A DNA stretch of 64,000 nucleotides. Origin: Fimisoma sp964619315 (lineage in GTDB: Bacteria > Bacillota > Clostridia > Peptostreptococcales > Anaerovoracaceae). The notes below the pieces were generated by a model. It was given only the letters and a program-made list of their open reading frames with translations. It did not search any database and was not told where the DNA came from. A program made the translations under genes and the position numbers. The stretch lies in assembly GCA_964619315.1 (NCBI GenBank), contig CAZUEH010000006.1, positions 6,276 to 70,275 of the forward strand, read 5' to 3'. Shown here one piece after another: positions 62,211-64,000 of the stretch (the stretch's first letter is position 1; each line of letters begins with the position of its first letter).

Positions 62211-63227
62211 CTACAGATTTACTGTTTCTCCCAAATTCGCTTCTTCCGCTCTTGTAAGGGCTAACTTTGCTGTCAACAAATCTAACAATGCTGTTCCTGT
62301 GGCATCGAAAATCGTTATCTGCTTATCGTTCTGACGTCCTTCTACTTTACCAATCAGTATTTCGCCAATTTCGCCTGCGATATCTTCTTCTTTTAGAATC
62401 CCTTTAGCTACTGGAATTTCAATTTCTCCTACATTGATACATTGCGGAGTATCATCGGTAAACACTCTTGCGTCTGAAAAAATTTCAGGATCAATTTCTT
62501 CCTTACCTGACATATCAGAGCCAATACAACTAAAATGTGTTCCTGGCTTAACCCATTCCTTTTTGATAATTGGTTCGCGTGAGGGAGTTACTGTAATAAT
62601 GATGTCACTAGCAGCAGTGGCTTTTGGTAGGTCGGTTACTGCTGAAAATGCAACCTTGCTAGCATCAAAACTGAATTCGTTCTTCATGACTTCTGGCATA
62701 GATGCGGCAAACTTTTCTGCGTTTTCTTGACTTAAACCGTCATAAACCATTACTCTCTCGATTTCAGGGAACAACATAAGTGTCGCTGCAATCTGGAAAG
62801 TCGCAACGTGACCTGCACCTACGACCATCAAGTTCTTTGATTCAGGTCTTGCCAAGGCTTTTGCGCCAATTGCACCAGCGGCTCCCGTTCTTATGCCAGT
62901 AATATGACTGCCATCTAATAGCCCAATTGGTGCACCTGTAGTTGAATCCAAAACCATAATAGTTCCAATCAAAGGTTGAAGTCCTTTCTGTGGGTTGTCA
63001 CCAAACCAAGAAACTACTTTCATACCGAAGATATTGCTGCCTTTTAACCAGCCTGATTTAATATCCATATCTGCTTTGCCTGGATCAAATTCATGGAATA
63101 TCAACGGAAAAACTTCTGTTTTGTCTTGTGCTTTCAGTTCATACACTTCTCTGACCGTTCTTATGACTTCCGGCATCTTTAAAACAGTTTCGGTTACTTC
63201 TCTGTTTAATACTTTCAACTTAAACAT
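62211..63227 (-). CDS. Ornithine cyclodeaminase / mu-crystallin family protein
   Basis: 338 residues. NAD(P)-binding Rossmann motif VVGAGHVATFQ near residue 137, preceded by ITGIRTGAAGAIGAKALARP, the family signature; N-terminal catalytic segment GMKVVSWF with Lys. Members include ornithine cyclodeaminase, alanine dehydrogenase and 1-pyrroline-2-carboxylate reductase, which cannot be told apart here. The last works after AcnX-type hydroxyproline dehydratases, and an AcnX pair lies 18 kb away. AAAGGTGTGAGA precedes the start. First gene of this minus-strand unit. Confidence 0.82.
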   Translation of the reverse strand: MFKLKVLNREVTETVLKMPEVIRTVREVYELKAQDKTEVFPLIFHEFDPGKADMDIKSGWLKGSNIFGMKVVSWFGDNPQKGLQPLIGTIMVLDSTTGAPIGLLDGSHITGIRTGAAGAIGAKALARPESKNLMVVGAGHVATFQIAATLMLFPEIERVMVYDGLSQENAEKFAASMPEVMKNEFSFDASKVAFSAVTDLPKATAASDIIITVTPSREPIIKKEWVKPGTHFSCIGSDMSGKEEIDPEIFSDARVFTDDTPQCINVGEIEIPVAKGILKEEDIAGEIGEILIGKVEGRQNDKQITIFDATGTALLDLLTAKLALTRAEEANLGETVNL

Positions 63228-63535
63228 ATTCTCACACCTTTCTATTTATAATTAATTACAATTTTTATATTCTTAGTATAACAAGTTGGAAGGGGGCGGG
63301 TTTTGTTAATATTCATAAATTTGGTGTGAATTTTTTGAAAAATTACAAATGGAGTGGGGGATGGCAGAAGTGATATTGGATATTCACAAAAGGTTATATG
63401 CATGGAAAATAGATGAAGGGCCTAAACTAAAGTGCTATTTTTTTCTTAAAAGAAGGTATGACCAATGATTTGTACTATGGCTTTTATAGAATGCAGGAAA
63501 ACAATCAAAAAAATGACGTCAAAGGGACGTCAAGG
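63228..63535. other. Intergenic region, no gene seen
   Basis: AT-rich spacer holding the upstream region of the cyclodeaminase-like gene (minus strand). No frame with a ribosome site, no known RNA element and no repeat was recognised. A short inverted GACGTC pair lies near 63513-63530. Confidence 0.5.
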
Positions 63536-63573
63536 CAAAAACAAAACCCTGTAATCGTTGCAATTACAGGGTT
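63536..63573 (-). terminator. Final terminator of the tRNA transcript
   Basis: Perfect 11-bp stem AACCCTGTAAT / ATTACAGGGTT; on the minus strand it is followed by TTTTGTTTTT. It ends transcription coming from the tRNA through the repeats. Confidence 0.85.
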
Positions 63574-63577
63574 ATTT

Positions 63578-63771
63578 TGGCGGAGGACAACGCTTCGCTG
63601 CCGCTCGCTCCTACGCTCACTTGCCTACACTCGCCAAGTTCACTACGCTGTCTGGTTTTGCACTGCGGCTAAAGCCACGCAAAACAAGCATGCGACTTCG
63701 CACCCACTCGTGGGTTCGTTCAATCTTAGACAAAAAAACAAAACATGCCCAAAAGGCATGTTTCTGTTTTT
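63578..63771 (-). repeat. 194-bp tandem repeat, copy distal to the tRNA
   Basis: Identical, base for base, to 63772-63965. On the minus strand each unit begins with a terminator-like hairpin (AAACATGCC-TTTT-GGCATGTTT type with T run) and ends with TGTCCTCCGCCA, the last 12 bases of the adjacent tRNA. Inside lies a nested stem: GTTTTGC...GCAAAAC enclosing GGCT-AA-AGCC. Open frames on both strands have no ribosome site and repeat exactly, so it is treated as non-coding. Confidence 0.92.
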
Positions 63772-63965
63772 TGGCGGAGGACAACGCTTCGCTGCCGCTC
63801 GCTCCTACGCTCACTTGCCTACACTCGCCAAGTTCACTACGCTGTCTGGTTTTGCACTGCGGCTAAAGCCACGCAAAACAAGCATGCGACTTCGCACCCA
63901 CTCGTGGGTTCGTTCAATCTTAGACAAAAAAACAAAACATGCCCAAAAGGCATGTTTCTGTTTTT
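63772..63965 (-). repeat. 194-bp tandem repeat, copy next to the tRNA
   Basis: Second identical unit, immediately downstream of the tRNA 3' end. The next period (63966) starts with the same 12 bases, but there they belong to the tRNA itself. Complete identity points to a recent duplication or to gene conversion. Confidence 0.92.
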
Positions 63966-64000
63966 TGGCGGAGGACATGGGACTCGAACCCACGGGGCTG
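63966..64000 (-). tRNA. tRNA 3' part, probably tRNA-Ser (5' part outside window)
   Basis: Minus strand ends in an encoded CCA. T arm GTGGG-TTCGAGT-CCCAT, acceptor 3' strand GTCCTCC and discriminator G are visible. The preceding CAGCCCC would be the 3' side of a long variable arm, which together with G73 and a GGAGGAC acceptor start suggests a class II tRNA for serine. The anticodon is outside the window, so the identity is inferred. Confidence 0.8.

Noticed and set aside
63578..63965. CRISPR array
   Set aside because: Only two 194-bp units that are identical throughout, with no spacers and no cas genes.
63558..63993. Open frames on both strands in the 194-bp repeats (about 60-100 codons)
   Set aside because: They repeat exactly, exist on both strands, have no ribosome site and run into tRNA sequence.

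Overview
The window reads as one continuous chromosomal segment of a low-GC, anaerobic, Gram-positive bacterium. Strict-anaerobe oxygen defence (PerR-type regulator, flavin reductase-rubredoxin, rubrerythrin), lipoprotein ABC receptors, strong AGGAGG ribosome sites, extended -10 promoters (TGN-TAWAAT) and the mre/mrdA/minD gene order point to class Clostridia. The metabolic genes would suit an amino-acid-fermenting member of the Anaerovoracaceae / Family XIII group, but that placement is inference. No phage, IS element, plasmid gene or CRISPR array was seen.

Layout. 1-8.9 kb: nucleoside salvage (deoB end, pdp) and a BMP-type nucleoside ABC importer, with an Fe-S scaffold / GGGtGRT pair between them. 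8.9-18.1 kb: an exported trigger-factor-like lipoprotein, nrdR, cmk, radC, then the cell-shape operon mreBCD-mrdA-minD. 18.1-31.7 kb: a D-2-hydroxyacid dehydrogenase, rph-rdgB, membrane and phosphatase genes, a methyltransferase, typA, mscS and pyruvate carboxylase. 31.8-36.6 kb: PucR-type regulator with three PLP aminotransferases. 36.7-38.2 kb: peroxide/oxygen defence. 38.4-49.4 kb: a sigma-54-controlled catabolic gene set. 49.6-58.1 kb: threonine synthase joined to molybdenum cofactor and molybdate uptake genes. 58.2-63.2 kb: a rubredoxin-glutamate-synthase-like enzyme, a second PucR/aminotransferase locus and an ornithine-cyclodeaminase family enzyme. 63.2-64 kb: non-coding DNA with two identical 194-bp tandem repeats abutting the 3' end of a minus-strand tRNA, probably tRNA-Ser.

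The most interesting block is 38.4-49.4 kb. A PAS/AAA+/Fis-HTH activator gene is followed by three copies of TGCCAATTTTGGCA, the first inside the activator's own last codons, and then by a consensus -24/-12 promoter. Behind this promoter lie an HMG-CoA lyase homologue lacking the usual catalytic Cys, a degradative-type HMG-CoA reductase with all catalytic residues, both subunits of an aconitase-X dehydratase, an amidohydrolase, an AGCS sodium symporter, a type III CoA-transferase and an enoyl-CoA hydratase. Mevalonate-to-HMG-CoA oxidation is well supported. How the dehydratase, CoA-transferase, hydratase and amidohydrolase join it is not explained by any pathway I know, and I propose a catabolic route for mevalonate-like or dehydrated C6 branched acids.
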